This document shows positions 11,966-23,069 of a DNA stretch of 58,190 nt, one piece after another. Both the position numbers and the translations under genes were made by a program. This stretch comes from Lojkania enalia (taxonomy: Eukaryota > Ascomycota > Dothideomycetes > Pleosporales). The first letter of the stretch is position 1. Each line of letters opens with the position of its first letter. Location of the stretch: positions 45,411 through 103,600 of the forward strand of contig ML986728.1 of NCBI GenBank assembly GCA_010094045.1, in the 5' to 3' direction. The notes beneath the pieces were generated by a model. That model had not been told where the DNA came from. It did no database searches and saw nothing but the letters and a program-made list of their open reading frames with translations.

Positions 11966-12918
11966 CTACTTGTTCTCCGGAAACTGCAGCGCATACAACT
12001 CCCTCGGTTGCCCCTTGGAATCACAACTAGCAAACTTCCACCACCCCCAATGGTACGCTCCTGCAATGTTCACCAATCCCCATCTCACGAACCCCGGCAT
12101 CGGCGGCCAGTTCGCCCACATCCCCTCCTCATACGTGACATCCAGATTCAGTAAGAAGAACGGCACAACGTCGGCGGTTCCGGCTTTCGTTACCGTCTTC
12201 TTGCCCCAGGCCTTGAAAATTACAGATGCATTCTCCGCTTCCGGGGATCCGGGTTTCGGGGCACTAGGAAGATCGGCGAAAGAGGCAATTGTCGAGATTT
12301 CGCTGTGAAAGTGCTGGTTAAACGGTTCCTGGAACGTGGACATGATGCGCCGGAGCTCGGTGCCACTGAAGTCGTACGGCTCGCCTAGATTCGCCAAATA
12401 ATCGTTGAACGCCGCGAGGCCTGCAAGAAACGATTCTACGTTCCAAAGATTAGAAATTAAATCCAGAGTATTGTAAGTCAGTGTTAAGAAGAGCACGGAC
12501 CATGCTCCTTGTGCGTCTCATCCCAAATACCCTTCGTCCCCACCACCTCTTGGACCTTGGGAAATAACTCTATTTCCTCATCGTCGTGATGGCTTTTCAC
12601 GAACTTGAACCACGCCTGCGCGTACCCAATGAAATCGACCTTATCCTCGTGCGTCACATGGATTGCTTGGTGCCAGATGGAATTGTAACCCCGCAGGATT
12701 GCATTATGGATGTGCGCCATGTGTGTAGCTCCCAGCGTGAAGATGTCAGTCTTCTTGGTTGCATACTGCGGGGTTGTGACGAGCGGGCAGGGCCCGTCGG
12801 CCCAGGGCTTGGAGGATGAAGCGGGGGTGGTGGCCATCATGAAGGGTGCGCGGGAGAGGAAGATGGCAGCGAGGAGCGCTTGGATGGCGACAAAGAGGGT
12901 GGTTTTCCAGCCGGACAT
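11966..12918 (-). CDS. Hemerythrin-like HHE cation-binding domain protein
   Basis: Exon 1 is 12918-12501 and exon 2 is 12435-11966, for 295 residues. The 65-bp intron starts with the less common GTCCGT, has TTCTAAT as branch and ends GTAG. It joins HKEH to ESFLAGLAAF in a way that restores the HHE helix. Residues 8-30 are hydrophobic (signal anchor). Metal-ligand candidates are H71 (MAHIHN), H110/H111 with E114/E115 (KSHHDDEEIELFP), the His pair in DETHKEHE and the HFHSE motif further on; this is the HHE four-helix pattern. HHE proteins bind a di-iron or similar metal centre and are linked to redox or nitric-oxide handling in some organisms; the substrate here is unknown. It is divergent from the SDR gene at 13703. 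Confidence 0.8.
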
Positions 12919-13702
12919 GATGAAGAGTGTGCGCGGAATGTAATGTTGTTAATGTCGCGGTATCAGGTGACGGCTCCGCATCGGCTCATCCTGTCGTGAT
13001 CGAAGGATTCATGTCGGCTGATCAATCGGTGTGCGCTGATTGGTGGTAGATCTCTGCGTCTCTACTTTCGTGCATCATAGAGATAAGATGGATATGCATT
13101 TGCTCCAAGCGATTCTGCCATTCAGCAAACCAAATATATATATATATATATATTGGTTTGCTCTGGGGTGAGCTGAGTCGTCCACAGTAGTGGAATGAAT
13201 CGTTGTGCTAAAACTTTAAGATATCTAAGTCCAATTGGCCGACATTTCGTAGCGCAGCTAGAACCTTCCTTTACGCAATAGACCGCCCCAAAATCCACCA
13301 AAAGTGGCGGCCTTGTCAGCGATAAACAACTCTAAGGCTCTTGCAGCTGTCACCCGGGCAGAAATATGAAGCCTCAAACACAAGGACTTCTTGGCACATC
13401 TTCCTAATCCGGGTAGGATGTATTCACGATTCCACCACTCAAGCATCTTAGTTCCTAAATACATAGCCAGTTAGAAACTAGAATCACTACACCAACTCCT
13501 AGGACGGGATAATAGTGGAGCCCGCCAGTCGCTTCTCGCGACAATAACGTCCGAGCAGGTCATAAACCCGACCAATCTCCCAGTTCTCGCGAATTGATAC
13601 ATCTCATAGCATATCCCCATCCATCACATTCACCACCCTCTCCCTCAAATCCACCATCTCAAGCTCCTTCAATTAGAACAATCTCGAACTAAGGTCCACA
13701 AA
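12919..13702. promoter_or_regulatory. Bidirectional promoter region between HHE and SDR genes
   Basis: The 784 bp separate two divergent starts. It contains the AT palindrome at 13124-13162 and a pyrimidine/CA-rich tract just before the SDR start (about 13617-13675, CCATCCATCACATTCACC type), usual for filamentous-fungal core promoters. A minus-strand frame at 13258-13464 has no recognisable features. Confidence 0.45.
13124..13162. repeat. 39-bp near-perfect palindrome with (AT)n core
   Basis: AGCAAACCAA at 13124-13133 is exactly reverse-complementary to TTGGTTTGCT at 13153-13162, with 19 bases of pure alternating AT between. It lies in the middle of the divergent promoter region. It could extrude as a cruciform or be a paired operator. 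Confidence 0.7.
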
Positions 13703-14590
13703 ATGTCCATGACTATTGCCGAATGCGCCACAGAGCGCCACCCCCGCCCCACGCCCAACACCCCCACCAATGTCCTCTCCCAACTCAACCTCACGAACCG
13801 TGTCTGCGTGATAACCGGCGCCTCAGGTGGCATTGGTCGCGCTGTAGCCGAAGCCTATGCCGAATCAGGCGCCCATCTCGCGCTCTGGTACAATCGCAAC
13901 CCAGCTGCCACCATGACCGCCACTGCCCTCTCCCAAACCCACAACATCAAAGTCCATACCTATCAAATTCCCATCACCGATGTGGAAGCCGTGAAAGCCG
14001 GCATCGAGCAAGTTGTCCGCGATTTCGGGCGCATAGATGTGTTTGTCGCGAACGCGGGGACTGCCATCTCGAAGCCGATTCTCGACATGAGCGTCGACGA
14101 GTACAGGGCGTTGATGAGCGTGAATGTGGATGGTGTGTTCTTTTGCGCAAAATATGTGGGTGAGGTTTTTAGGAAGCAGAGGAGCGGGAACTTGATTATT
14201 ACGTCAAGTATCTCGGGGCATGTGGTGAATGTACCCTTGGACCAGCCGGTAAGACGGATTATCCTTTTATTGAGAAGTTGCCTTTGAAGTGCTAATTGAT
14301 GATTGATGTAGGTGTACAATGCGAGCAAGGCTTATGTGACGCATCTAGGTAAATCTCTGGCGAGGGAGTGGAGGGATTTTGCTAGAGTGAATATTGTTTC
14401 GCCGGGTTTCTTTGAGACAGATATGGGTGCTTCGGAACAAGTGAGGAACGAGGCGTATCGGATGACGCCGCTGGGTAGACAGGGGGATGTGAAGGAGATT
14501 AAGGGTTTGTATTTGTACTTGGCGAGTGATGCGAGTAGCTATCAGACTGGAAGCGATGTTGTGATTGATGGCGGATACATCTTACCATAA
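13703..14590 (+). CDS. Short-chain dehydrogenase/reductase, sorbose reductase / mannitol dehydrogenase type
   Basis: Exons 13703-14248 and 14312-14590 encode 274 residues. The 63-bp phase-0 intron is GTAAGA..GTAG with GCTAAT branch, and it sits between LDQP and VYNASK. Classical SDR features are all present: the cofactor loop TGASGGIG (38-45), ANAG (116-119), catalytic Asn141 (SVNVDG), Ser168/169 (ITSSISG), and Tyr184-x3-Lys188 (YNASK). SPGFFETDM follows. The N-terminal extension of ~30 residues plus the LARE(W) and FARVNIVSPG motifs match fungal NADP(H)-dependent polyol/ketose reductases (Sou1, MtdH). The enzyme probably interconverts a ketose and a polyol in the cytosol; the exact sugar cannot be read from sequence. 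Confidence 0.88.
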
Positions 14591-17186
14591 GGGAAGTAAT
14601 CGCTTCATATGCGCTGGATCTGAATTTATAGTCCGACGCAATATAAATTCAACCTGTTCTGTTCTCTGAAGTCACGTCACCCTTACGCAAGTCAATCGTG
14701 AATGCAAACTTTTGATTGAAATATACAGTCTGGCCGAAGGCGAAGACTTTGCATTCAAGCTACATGTCATTAAGATTGGTGTGTCAGTGGGCAGGGAGAA
14801 GAGGTCGAGTGTCCGAATTTAGCCCACCAGATAAACCTGAGCTGATCCCTTCATCCAGTTAACCTACCTTTTCACATGTCAAATCTGGCCTTGTAGAATC
14901 TTTCAAAGCTCCTCAATGGAAACGAGAAGCCGTTCCATTTTTGAGCAAGATTGTCAGATACCATGCTGTAGACATTGGCTCCACCATTTTTGTTTGGAAC
15001 CTCCCAACGTTATTGGGGAAGTAATCACCATCTTCACTAAGGCTTTTGATCCAATCTGACTCTACTTTCACCAACTGGTCGTGGCGCCATGGGTACTTCC
15101 CACCCCCCAGTTAATATTGCTGACGTGTACAGAATGTACAAATCCCAGTCACTCTCGGTAATGGATCCATATTACAGGGGATTTGCTTTGCCGTTATCTT
15201 TTCCGTTGAAGAAATATCATTGTACATACCCGCCAAGACGATCCAAGTCTTGTGCGGTTGACGGGGCGTTGTATTATATTCGTAGTCCCTTTTTTATCGG
15301 CAAGCGGGTTCGAACGGTTCGGATAGAATGTTGGTTGTAAGTGTGACCGTCGCGAGCGGGTTTATTTGTCAGCAGTGCTTTAATATGTGATAATTGTAGG
15401 ATAAATCTTATCGAGCCCTCCATCTCGTGATTAGAGGTGTCGTGTGGACGCTTGCGATCAAGACTTTGCTAGGATGCTCTATCTAGAAGATGATATCTTC
15501 TATGAGCGGCCACCATTAGACTCGAGCCAAAGCTGTATTTGCACTTCTTGTAATGACTCTGCAGCGCAGGCTCTAGGTAACCGGCTCTCAATATGTCTTC
15601 GCGGTCGCCTAACAGAGGTGGCTTCTTTCCTGATCATGCTAGCCATTCCGGAATAGTAGAATACACAATGGCTAGGATCGCCAACCTTCGGGTTGAGGCC
15701 GCTTTGCCGTCGGCGAGGCCCTGAACGTACACGGAAAGGTTTTTGGTTTTGAGGACAATGCTTGTAGCTCCGAACGTGGGCTGCAAAGGTTTCCTGAACT
15801 TCGGAGTCTTCAACCCGGCTAGAAGAAGTACCTCGAGCGAGATGTTTTGCAGCTAGCTTCATGGAGATTTTGAATATGTAAAGTGTCCTAGTAGATCAGT
15901 AAGAGAACTGCATTGATTCATGTTTAAGGGGGATCAACACTATTTGTAGTGTTTGTCCCAGTATCACATGATATCGGGACTCGTTCTTAATAGGGATCGC
16001 ACCATATATATAACCCTACAGAATAGAAGGTGGCTGATCGGCGGACTCATCAAAATAAAGATTAAAGTGTTCGCCTGCTGTTTTAAACTTTAAATTAGAG
16101 AGTGCAAGTTGGTGAAAAAGGCTTGGAGCGAAACGGGGCAGCCTTGTTTATATAGTTGCCAGTGGAAGGCACGAGGAAGAATTTGAGCGAATTCTTGGTG
16201 TCTTCACCTTTAATCCCACCGCAACTGCTTTTGAAACTCCGACTGTAACGTAATCTTGTTGTCACCACCTGAATAGTCGCTACTCGGTAACTGAAAAACA
16301 CCGTGAGCAGCTGGCTAGCGTCAACGGAGCTTTCAACGAGACATTCCATTCATGTCAGAGACTTGCGAACTGCGTTTTGAGGCGTTCTAGAGAGCGGTTT
16401 AGTATCCTACTGGGACCATATTTGAGAGTCAGGTGTATTGAGCTTTTTTCACATTGATATTTAAGTCCAGGCTATTGCTACTAGTACACGTTTGAAGTCT
16501 AAGGTGAATACAAGAAATTATTTAAATTGGAAAATCATGGGTAATACGCGCTGGACATGCTTGAATAAATGACACATACTATGCAACAGTACTCAGAATC
16601 ATTTATAATTACTATTTGTCGCGTATCAGGGAGCATCAATTGCTGAGGCAAATATTGATGTATTGAAGGAGGGTAAGTGGCCTGCTTCGGCAGAAGCTGG
16701 CGATGGCGAGACTATAGGCCTGAAAACAGACCAACTATAATAGGATAGTAGAAACATGTGACACTATTCACTATCCAGCTCTTTGTCCACCCTGAGTAAG
16801 TGTAGAGTAAACAAAGCTATCATATGAAATCTCGATTGAGTATAGTCTCCTATACGAAGCTTTTGTATATGAGGTCTCTATCATTCTTCCTATCTATGCC
16901 TCCTTACGATGCTCTTTTTCACCAAAAGAGCCACTCAGTGAAGCTCAGTGTTCGACTATAGCTACACAGGTTGATATCACAATCTAACGTTGAATTAGAT
17001 TTCAAGTCAGAGAAGCGGAGAAATTCTGTTCCATGTTCACGATTCAAAAGACTGCTTGCTATATGATATAGATGGATTCAAGCGCGATGGAATTGAAAAA
17101 AAAAAAGATTCGAAAATTCCACACATAATATTCTACCAAGCATCATATTCCTAACTCTCCACTGAAAATTTCAAACTTCTATCGGC
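14591..17186. other. 2.6-kb stretch without a recognised gene
   Basis: Frames up to 120 codons occur (15500-15862 minus, 15089-15340 plus, 16095-16349 minus) but none shows a family motif, and they lack convincing introns or start context. Composition is normal. Left unassigned. Confidence 0.45.
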
Positions 17187-17825
17187 CTAGCAGTTATGCA
17201 ACATTCTCCATCCGCCGAAGGGATGCCCATTGTCCTGCTGCACACGCACACCACCCTCCACAACTTCCGCCGGAACCTTGACCCTATACGTCATCTTATC
17301 CTTGCATCCAGCAGAGTTGATAACCTTCTTCACATCTTGCGAATAGCCTCCGGGGTATGCAGGCAACGGAATGTCACCCGTCGTTCCAAAAAGGTTGACG
17401 GGCTTTGGCGCACTATTCCAAGTCAAGCTAATATTGTACGGTCCCAAGGGCACATTTCCATCCACATTCCATACATCGGCCTTGACAGGGCCGTACGGGT
17501 GATCGCGCCAGACCATGCCAAATCCTTTCTCGAAATAGAGTTCCAGCTGGCAGCCCCAGGATCCTTGAGGGACTTTGAATTCGATGAATGTGTCTACCCA
17601 ACGACTTCCGGGCGGGCTTGTACGAGGCTCCTTGCTCACTCGGGTAACAGCATTGTTGGGCAGCGGAAAGAAAACCATGTCTGGGTTTTCAGAGTCAACC
17701 CATCCAATGTATGATGGGTACTCAATAGCGCAGGCACGGCGGCTGAATGGGGAAGCGCCGGCCAGGAGTGGAAGAAGAAAGAGAGTTGTGAGAAGCATTG
17801 AGATGATATTTATCAATTGGCACAC
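17187..17825 (-). CDS. Secreted protein with But2 C-terminal-like domain
   Basis: Single exon, 212 residues. Residues 1-25 are a signal peptide (ISMLLTTLFLLPLLAGASP). The mature part begins with CAIEYPSYIGWV and contains VVP/FP-type strands, RWVDTFIEFKVP, a GSWGCQLELYF core, and a C-terminal GGWRMLHNC. This arrangement (Cys near both ends, FxVPxG..CxLxxxF in the middle) is that of the ascomycete domain named after But2 (ubiquitin-like protein binding), which in most fungi is carried by small secreted proteins of unknown role. Four cysteines could make two disulfides. The first ATG is 9 codons before the hydrophobic core; an internal Met (residue 10) is an alternative start. Confidence 0.65.
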   Translation of the reverse strand: MCQLINIISMLLTTLFLLPLLAGASPFSRRACAIEYPSYIGWVDSENPDMVFFPLPNNAVTRVSKEPRTSPPGSRWVDTFIEFKVPQGSWGCQLELYFEKGFGMVWRDHPYGPVKADVWNVDGNVPLGPYNISLTWNSAPKPVNLFGTTGDIPLPAYPGGYSQDVKKVINSAGCKDKMTYRVKVPAEVVEGGVRVQQDNGHPFGGWRMLHNC

Positions 17826-18990
17826 TCTTGGAGATGTTTGAGTCGAGTGGATATCCTGAAGGTTTGATGAAAACCGTGTGCGGATGCGAGGTGTTGTGGC
17901 ATGCTGTTGATCTTATATACGCTTGCTTTACACTGAGAATTGAATAAAGGATATAATTATAGTATCGAGTAACTCCGGTCAGTGGCAATGAACGCATTGG
18001 AATCAATGTGTGGGGAACCACATGATCAAGGTCTTACAGTTGCGTGACGGTGAGATCTACTGAGGTTAGGTTCGTGATGTCATCTTCCAATAGTTGATCG
18101 AAGAAGTCCACGACCCCTTTAAGATGAGATTTTAATGAGCGCAGGTTAAGAGTTTGCTACCGCAATACGAGTTAAGTTTTCCCCGAACAGCGGTAGTGAT
18201 CGTATGTGTAGCATTCCTCTACAACAGTTTGACCTTAGGCGAATACATCACCAAGAATAAAAATTCATTGATTCCTGCATTGTGTGCTTGAGCGCCCTAT
18301 CATGAGCCTTCTTGGCTTCCATTTCTAGTCGGGTAAGCGGATTTCATCTCGTAACGTCATCGTAAAATCACGAGCAAAGCTGACAAAATACGAGTGCCGT
18401 TTAGCCGACAGACTTCACACACAGTAGGATTGCCTGACACTTATTTACATCTCCACAGATGTCTCACTGATCGAGAAAGTGGAGCATTACAAAAATGTAA
18501 CATATCGTATTTCTTCTCAGCAATCGAATGTCGGACATTTTGACAGAGCCACAACCAGTGCTATTGATTTTATGAATGGAAAGATCTTGTCAGCTTAAAA
18601 CTCCGTTAAATGCAAACGAAATAATGTACTAGAGTTTTCATAAGCGCATGGCGGCGAGGACCCGCGTTACCTTGACGAAACAAGATGCGGGGAAAATCAC
18701 GCGATGTGAAGCGGAGCAATTGGTGCGATGTAATCCAAAGCGTGATAAGAGGCTAGATTTCGACTCCCCAAAATCTCGACTCCTTCTATGAGCTTTCCAA
18801 TTTTCAATATTTACTACCCAACCTCAATGAAATGAGACTAACGAAACGCCCAGAAGTCCGAACGCCCAGAAATCCAACCGATTAAAAAACGAAGCACCCA
18901 AACGCCGGACGCCAGATTTCCTGTAAACTGCACAATTTAACCCAAGGTAATGGTGTCCACGAATGCACGTGAAGTAAATTTTATGCTCGC
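17826..18990. other. Intergenic region without recognised gene
   Basis: The 1.1 kb holds the upstream region of the But2-type gene and the 3' flank of the LysM gene. No supported coding frame. Confidence 0.45.
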
Positions 18991-19686
18991 TTAAATCCTT
19001 AGGCAGTACCAGTATCCTGCAAGCATGTTCAAGCAACCCGGCCCAACGTCCGGATTCCAGCTCATAAAGTCAGCCAGGTTTACCCCTTTTTCAATGGAAA
19101 TCTTGTAGCAATAGTCGCCTGATTGTGCCTGGTAGTATTCCTTGCAGTTCTGCCGGATATTCGGCTGGTGGGGTTGGGGAACAGTGTCGACTACTCCACC
19201 AACGCCAACGCAGTACTTGCATTGCGGGATGAGGTTGTCGCACGTATCCCTGTGAATTGATGGATTCCAATCGTATAGTTGGTTGAGACTCAGAGGCGGA
19301 TTATTGTTGACAATAGTCCAGCAGATGTCACCGGACTTGACTTCGTAGAACTTGTTGCACTGAGTGTTGTAGTCCGTTGGACACACCGGGGAAACGGTGT
19401 CTTTAGCGACGCAGTAATAGCAGCCGGAGAACATGTTATTGCAGCTGGGCCGGTTGATAGAAGGGTTTAGTTCGAAGAACTTGTCCGTCGTGATACCATT
19501 GGCTGCGGCCACTGAATCGCAGGTACCATATGTTACTAGGTAGCTCTTGGTGCACCCCTGGATAAGTGCAGGACATGACCATTGCCTCTTGATGACAGCG
19601 GCAGACTTCCAACATTAGCATTGCAAAGGCGATGAAAGCAGAGTCCTTACCGCAAGCCCGAGCAGTGAAGTGTAAAGGAGCTTCAT
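18991..19686 (-). CDS. Secreted protein with three LysM domains
   Basis: Exon 1 (19686-19651) is only 12 codons, MKLLYTSLLGLA. A 45-bp intron (GTAAGG..GGAAG, branch GCTAAT) follows, then exon 2 (19605-18991), for 216 residues in total. The join completes a signal peptide followed by SAAVIKR, a likely Kex2 site. Three LysM modules follow, each with Y.V..GD.C, a W/L NP..N/R centre and a paired Cys end: about 34-79 (SYLVTYGTCDS..FFELNPSI), about 96-142 (FYEVKSGDICW..YDWNPSI) and about 165-214 (YYQAQSGDYCY..MSWNPDV). LysM domains bind chitin or its oligomers. Such small secreted proteins act outside the cell, for example by shielding hyphae or sequestering chitin fragments. There is no catalytic domain. 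Without the tiny first exon the gene would look truncated. Confidence 0.88.
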
Positions 19687-20575
19687 TTTTGAATTTTGCG
19701 CTTTTTGTTGACTCTGTGATAAGACCCCAGATATCTGGTGGCTGTCGAGGCTCTCTCACCATATTGTTATATACTACCCTTGTGCATGGGTGTATGCACA
19801 GTATACTGGTAAACATTGCCGGTCTTCCCGCTTTGGTCATGAGGCTCGACCACGTGATTATTTGGTTAAGGAAATGAGAATAGATGTCACATTGTGGAGC
19901 TACCTCATCTGAGAGTATACTCGTAGTTTCGAACATTTGATGTTAAGCATAGTTGTAGGGCATAGTCTCAATATTGAATGCCTACTTACAGATGCTTCAA
20001 TATACTTGTTGCCCGACACGTAGTAGGCAAGACTCATCAGGAAGACTCCCGCGCCAGATTCTTGATCCTCTATTGTGAGCATCAACTTTCACCGGTATTA
20101 ACAATCTCTCTTCATGTCATCAGGGTACTTGGCCGCCATCTTGGTATGAATCATCTCCCGAACTGATGATGTCTCTCTACTATTACCTAAAATTTACCTC
20201 TATATGTTACGGAACCCCCTGTTAGAACCAGCAATTTTATCTGGCCGGCGTGGTGTGAGGCTCCATTGAACAAGGGTAGACCCATGCAATACTTACGTAG
20301 GATGCCGAAAAACCTTGGCAATCGAGATCGGCAGCGACTGACCAATCAGAACCCTCTCAATCTACCTATCATTGCTCCAGCTTATAGCTATTACTTCAAA
20401 CCACCTGTGGCGTGATGTGTGGGGCTCGGCCCGAGTAAGGCTATCAGTGGATTAAAGAGGCTGGCGGTCTCTTGGTACGATGTTTCGGCACATATCGATA
20501 CGCAAGACTTGGTTTTGGAACGAAACCTCTTCATCAGAACCTGAATAAAGATTATCGTCAAAGGACACATTCGAG
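19687..20575. other. Intergenic region without recognised gene
   Basis: Divergent upstream regions of the LysM gene (minus) and the 154-residue protein (plus). No supported coding frame and no repeat noted. Confidence 0.45.
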
Positions 20576-21040
20576 ATGGCCCAGTCGCTTGACAAGAAGA
20601 AAAACGAGAAGCCCAAAACTGAGATGCCACACGCTGAATCCCCGAAAGTCTCTCAACTTCAGGAGGAGCCCGATCAACCTCCGATTCCGCTCATAAAGCT
20701 TCCAAAGGGCGAGGCACCTACAAGGAACTTTGCATGCTCTGGGCTTTATTCGCCAGTACCTCTGGGTTTCAAAGAGGGAGACGTGACGGAAACATTTTTT
20801 GAAGTCGAGTACCGGAGCAAATCCAGAGATCCGACTAACAAGTACCCTTTCATTGGTCCTCACACGGCCGAATATCAGAAGCGACTTTGGTATTGCCAGT
20901 CGCTCGGTATGACGGCCAAAGTCCAAGATCACTGGGGTTTCTCGAGCACCGGTGTGTCTCGGTCGCAATCCCGCTGTGACACCCCTAACCTCGAAGCTAA
21001 TGACTTGAACTCCGAAATCCATGGACAAATCAACAAGTGA
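20576..21040 (+). CDS. Hypothetical 154-residue protein
   Basis: Single frame with a fair start context (CGAGATGGC). The N-terminal ~40 residues are Lys/Glu/Pro-rich and likely disordered. The middle has GEAPTRNFACSGLYSPVPLGF, then an acidic/aromatic patch (TETFFEVEYRSK) and a C-terminal polar tail. No family recognised. The opposite strand is open over the same bases (20558-21115), so the strand is not certain, but the + frame has the more protein-like composition. Confidence 0.45.
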   Translation: MAQSLDKKKNEKPKTEMPHAESPKVSQLQEEPDQPPIPLIKLPKGEAPTRNFACSGLYSPVPLGFKEGDVTETFFEVEYRSKSRDPTNKYPFIGPHTAEYQKRLWYCQSLGMTAKVQDHWGFSSTGVSRSQSRCDTPNLEANDLNSEIHGQINK

Positions 21041-21698
21041 AGAAGGGACGATGAGAGTTGATAGTAGTAATTCCCGCTGTTGTGGTTGAGAATTAACGGT
21101 TAGTCCAAGCCCCAAAAAGTTAAGTGACGACGACGGAGTCTGAATGCTGTAAGGGAGTGAAAATGAAGTGTCGATTCCATGTTTATTGAGTCTGCACTAT
21201 GAGATCAAGACACGCAAATGATTTGAGAAGCACACAAAGGGCAACAAAATGGCGAAGGCGATATACGTGTTCGGCGATAGTGGCTGAAGATGGATATCAA
21301 AAAGCCACTCCCGAGCAATCGGGAACACAAATAGCGATCTGAGTGTTCCATTTTCCCAAAAATAGTGTTACAACTGGACGCTACACTCATGCTATAGGTA
21401 GTTAGCAGGTGTTTCAAATATCTTGGAAGTAGTGGCGGAGCGACCTGAGCGTGAAAATCAATCGTGAATTGAGTATAAGCATTATATCACTCTTAGTACT
21501 CATAGACGTCGAATCATTCCTAGTTTCCTGACTAATACACTCTTCAGCCCCTGAGAAACAAACTTGATATATCCATCAAAAGCTGTAAAGGACTAACAAT
21601 ACTGAACACATGAACGGAGGTGCCCAAATTTACCATCTTGGTTGCGGAAGCTCTCCAAACTCCTGGCGCATCAATTTCTCCCTATCTGAAGGCTCTTT
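21041..21698. other. Intergenic between convergent genes
   Basis: No coding frame with support; carries the 3' flanks of the 154-residue protein and of the flavodoxin-domain gene. Confidence 0.4.
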
Positions 21699-22286
21699 CT
21701 AAGGCCAATGGAACTCCGTGTACAGCAAATCCTCATGATCGTTCCCACCAGGTGTAACAGTATCTTCCTTCAAATTAGTAACAACCGCATCCGCAAACGC
21801 CTCCACCTTATCCCACTCCCTCAAATCCCCGTAATTAATTCCACCAAATGGCGCACAGCAGATCCTTAAGAACATCGGCTCACCCTCCTTATCCAATTTG
21901 CCCTCTAGCAATGTATGCATGCGCAATCTTCCCTCAAACATCTTCTGGATTTCCTTTCCAATTTTGTTCTGCTCCCACCTTCCCCACCTCTTGCGGAACA
22001 ATTTCGGCATAGCATTTGGCGCTCCGACGGAGAATGCGATGAGCGGCTTCGACATCAGGGCCTTTTTATTGGCATTGCAGAAATCGATGGCTTCAGGGAG
22101 CCAACGCATGCCGTGGACGCATGAGCCGATGATGACCGCGGTGTAGTTTTCGAGAGTCGACGCATCGAAATCCTTGATATTGCGGACCTCTGTCGGGGGC
22201 AGTTTCTCCGCAATCCAGTTGGATATTCGCGTTGCTATTTCAGCGGTACTGCCTTTCTCCGAACTGTATAGTACGAGGATTGGCAT
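21699..22286 (-). CDS. Flavodoxin-domain protein (protoporphyrinogen-oxidase HemG-like fold)
   Basis: The start is set at the internal ATG at 22286, giving 195 residues, because the flavodoxin fold begins there: MPILVLYSSEKGSTAEIA has the first beta strand and the FMN phosphate loop (SSEKGSTAE). An upstream in-frame ATG at 22331 adds 15 residues without similarity. Further family features are the second strand VIIGSCVHGMRWLPEAIDF (like GSsI..G...), LIAFSVGAP, and a C-terminal FGGINYGDLREWDK. This matches the flavodoxin-like family that includes bacterial HemG and many actinobacterial or fungal small flavoproteins. It likely binds FMN and carries electrons; the partner is unknown. Confidence 0.75.
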   Translation of the reverse strand: MPILVLYSSEKGSTAEIATRISNWIAEKLPPTEVRNIKDFDASTLENYTAVIIGSCVHGMRWLPEAIDFCNANKKALMSKPLIAFSVGAPNAMPKLFRKRWGRWEQNKIGKEIQKMFEGRLRMHTLLEGKLDKEGEPMFLRICCAPFGGINYGDLREWDKVEAFADAVVTNLKEDTVTPGGNDHEDLLYTEFHWP

Positions 22287-22331
22287 TGTGCTGAAGAATG
22301 CGATGTGATAGAGCTGTTGTGTTCGATTCAA

Positions 22332-23069
22332 TTGGACTGGTTTCTTGGATCGATATAGTTAATTTTCACGGTGTGGGGAAATGGTTTCGCTGATTATGGA
22401 GAGGAAATTTAGGGGAGAGCATTCTTGATGAATGTTTTTGAGAGAGAACAAGTTGGTTTTAGGTATCATGATCTGAAGCGATTTGGCATGTGAAAATTAG
22501 CGGTTGTAGCGGAATCAGGACATTGGAATCAAGTGACAAGCCACAGCAGCTCACGTGATCGCGTGACTCCGACAAAAGGTGAGCAACCTCGGCCAATCGC
22601 AAGCAACTCTTTTTTTTTTTTGCTCTGGCTCGTGCTTAATTAAAGCGGAGATCGCCTGGAAGTATTGCCAAGAAATCGGTCTTTTGGAGTTTCAGTTACT
22701 GGAAGCCAAACCAATTTGATTTAGTAACCCGAGGTAGTTCACGATGTAGATGCCTTGGCATTTGAAATTGCAGGCCCTTCCTGGAACTTTCTAGGCTACC
22801 CCAAACGAAGTCATCATACCACAGAACAGGTGTCCGTGATATCGGTAAAGATAAAGTGGCATGATAATGGCCGCAATATTACATTTAGAGAATCGCACCG
22901 GTAAACCTGCATATGATACGAACGAGGTCAAGGTCCGACGATTCGTGTGGCAATCAAGACAATTCCCCGATAATCTAATCATTCTATTGTAGCTAGTTTC
23001 CCCATTCCCAAACTTACAAACCTTAAACTAACATCAATTTTTGACCTCTACTGCTGTAAATAAAACAAG
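22332..23069. promoter_or_regulatory. Divergent upstream region, candidate heat-shock element
   Basis: Separates the flavodoxin gene (minus) and the Hsp20 gene (plus). GGAACTTTCT at 22783-22792 fits two inverted nGAAn units of a heat-shock element, with a further TTC just upstream one base out of register, about 280 bp before the Hsp20 start. A T tract of 11-12 lies at 22611-22621. The element is a weak prediction. Confidence 0.35.

Noticed and set aside
13723..14163. 146-codon + strand frame overlapping the SDR gene
   Set aside because: Out-of-frame translation (His/Arg/Pro-rich) of the SDR exon, whose own frame has all catalytic motifs.
19436..19936. 166-codon minus-strand frame upstream of the LysM gene
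   Set aside because: It overlaps the LysM coding exon and signal-peptide exon in another frame; the spliced LysM model explains the region better.
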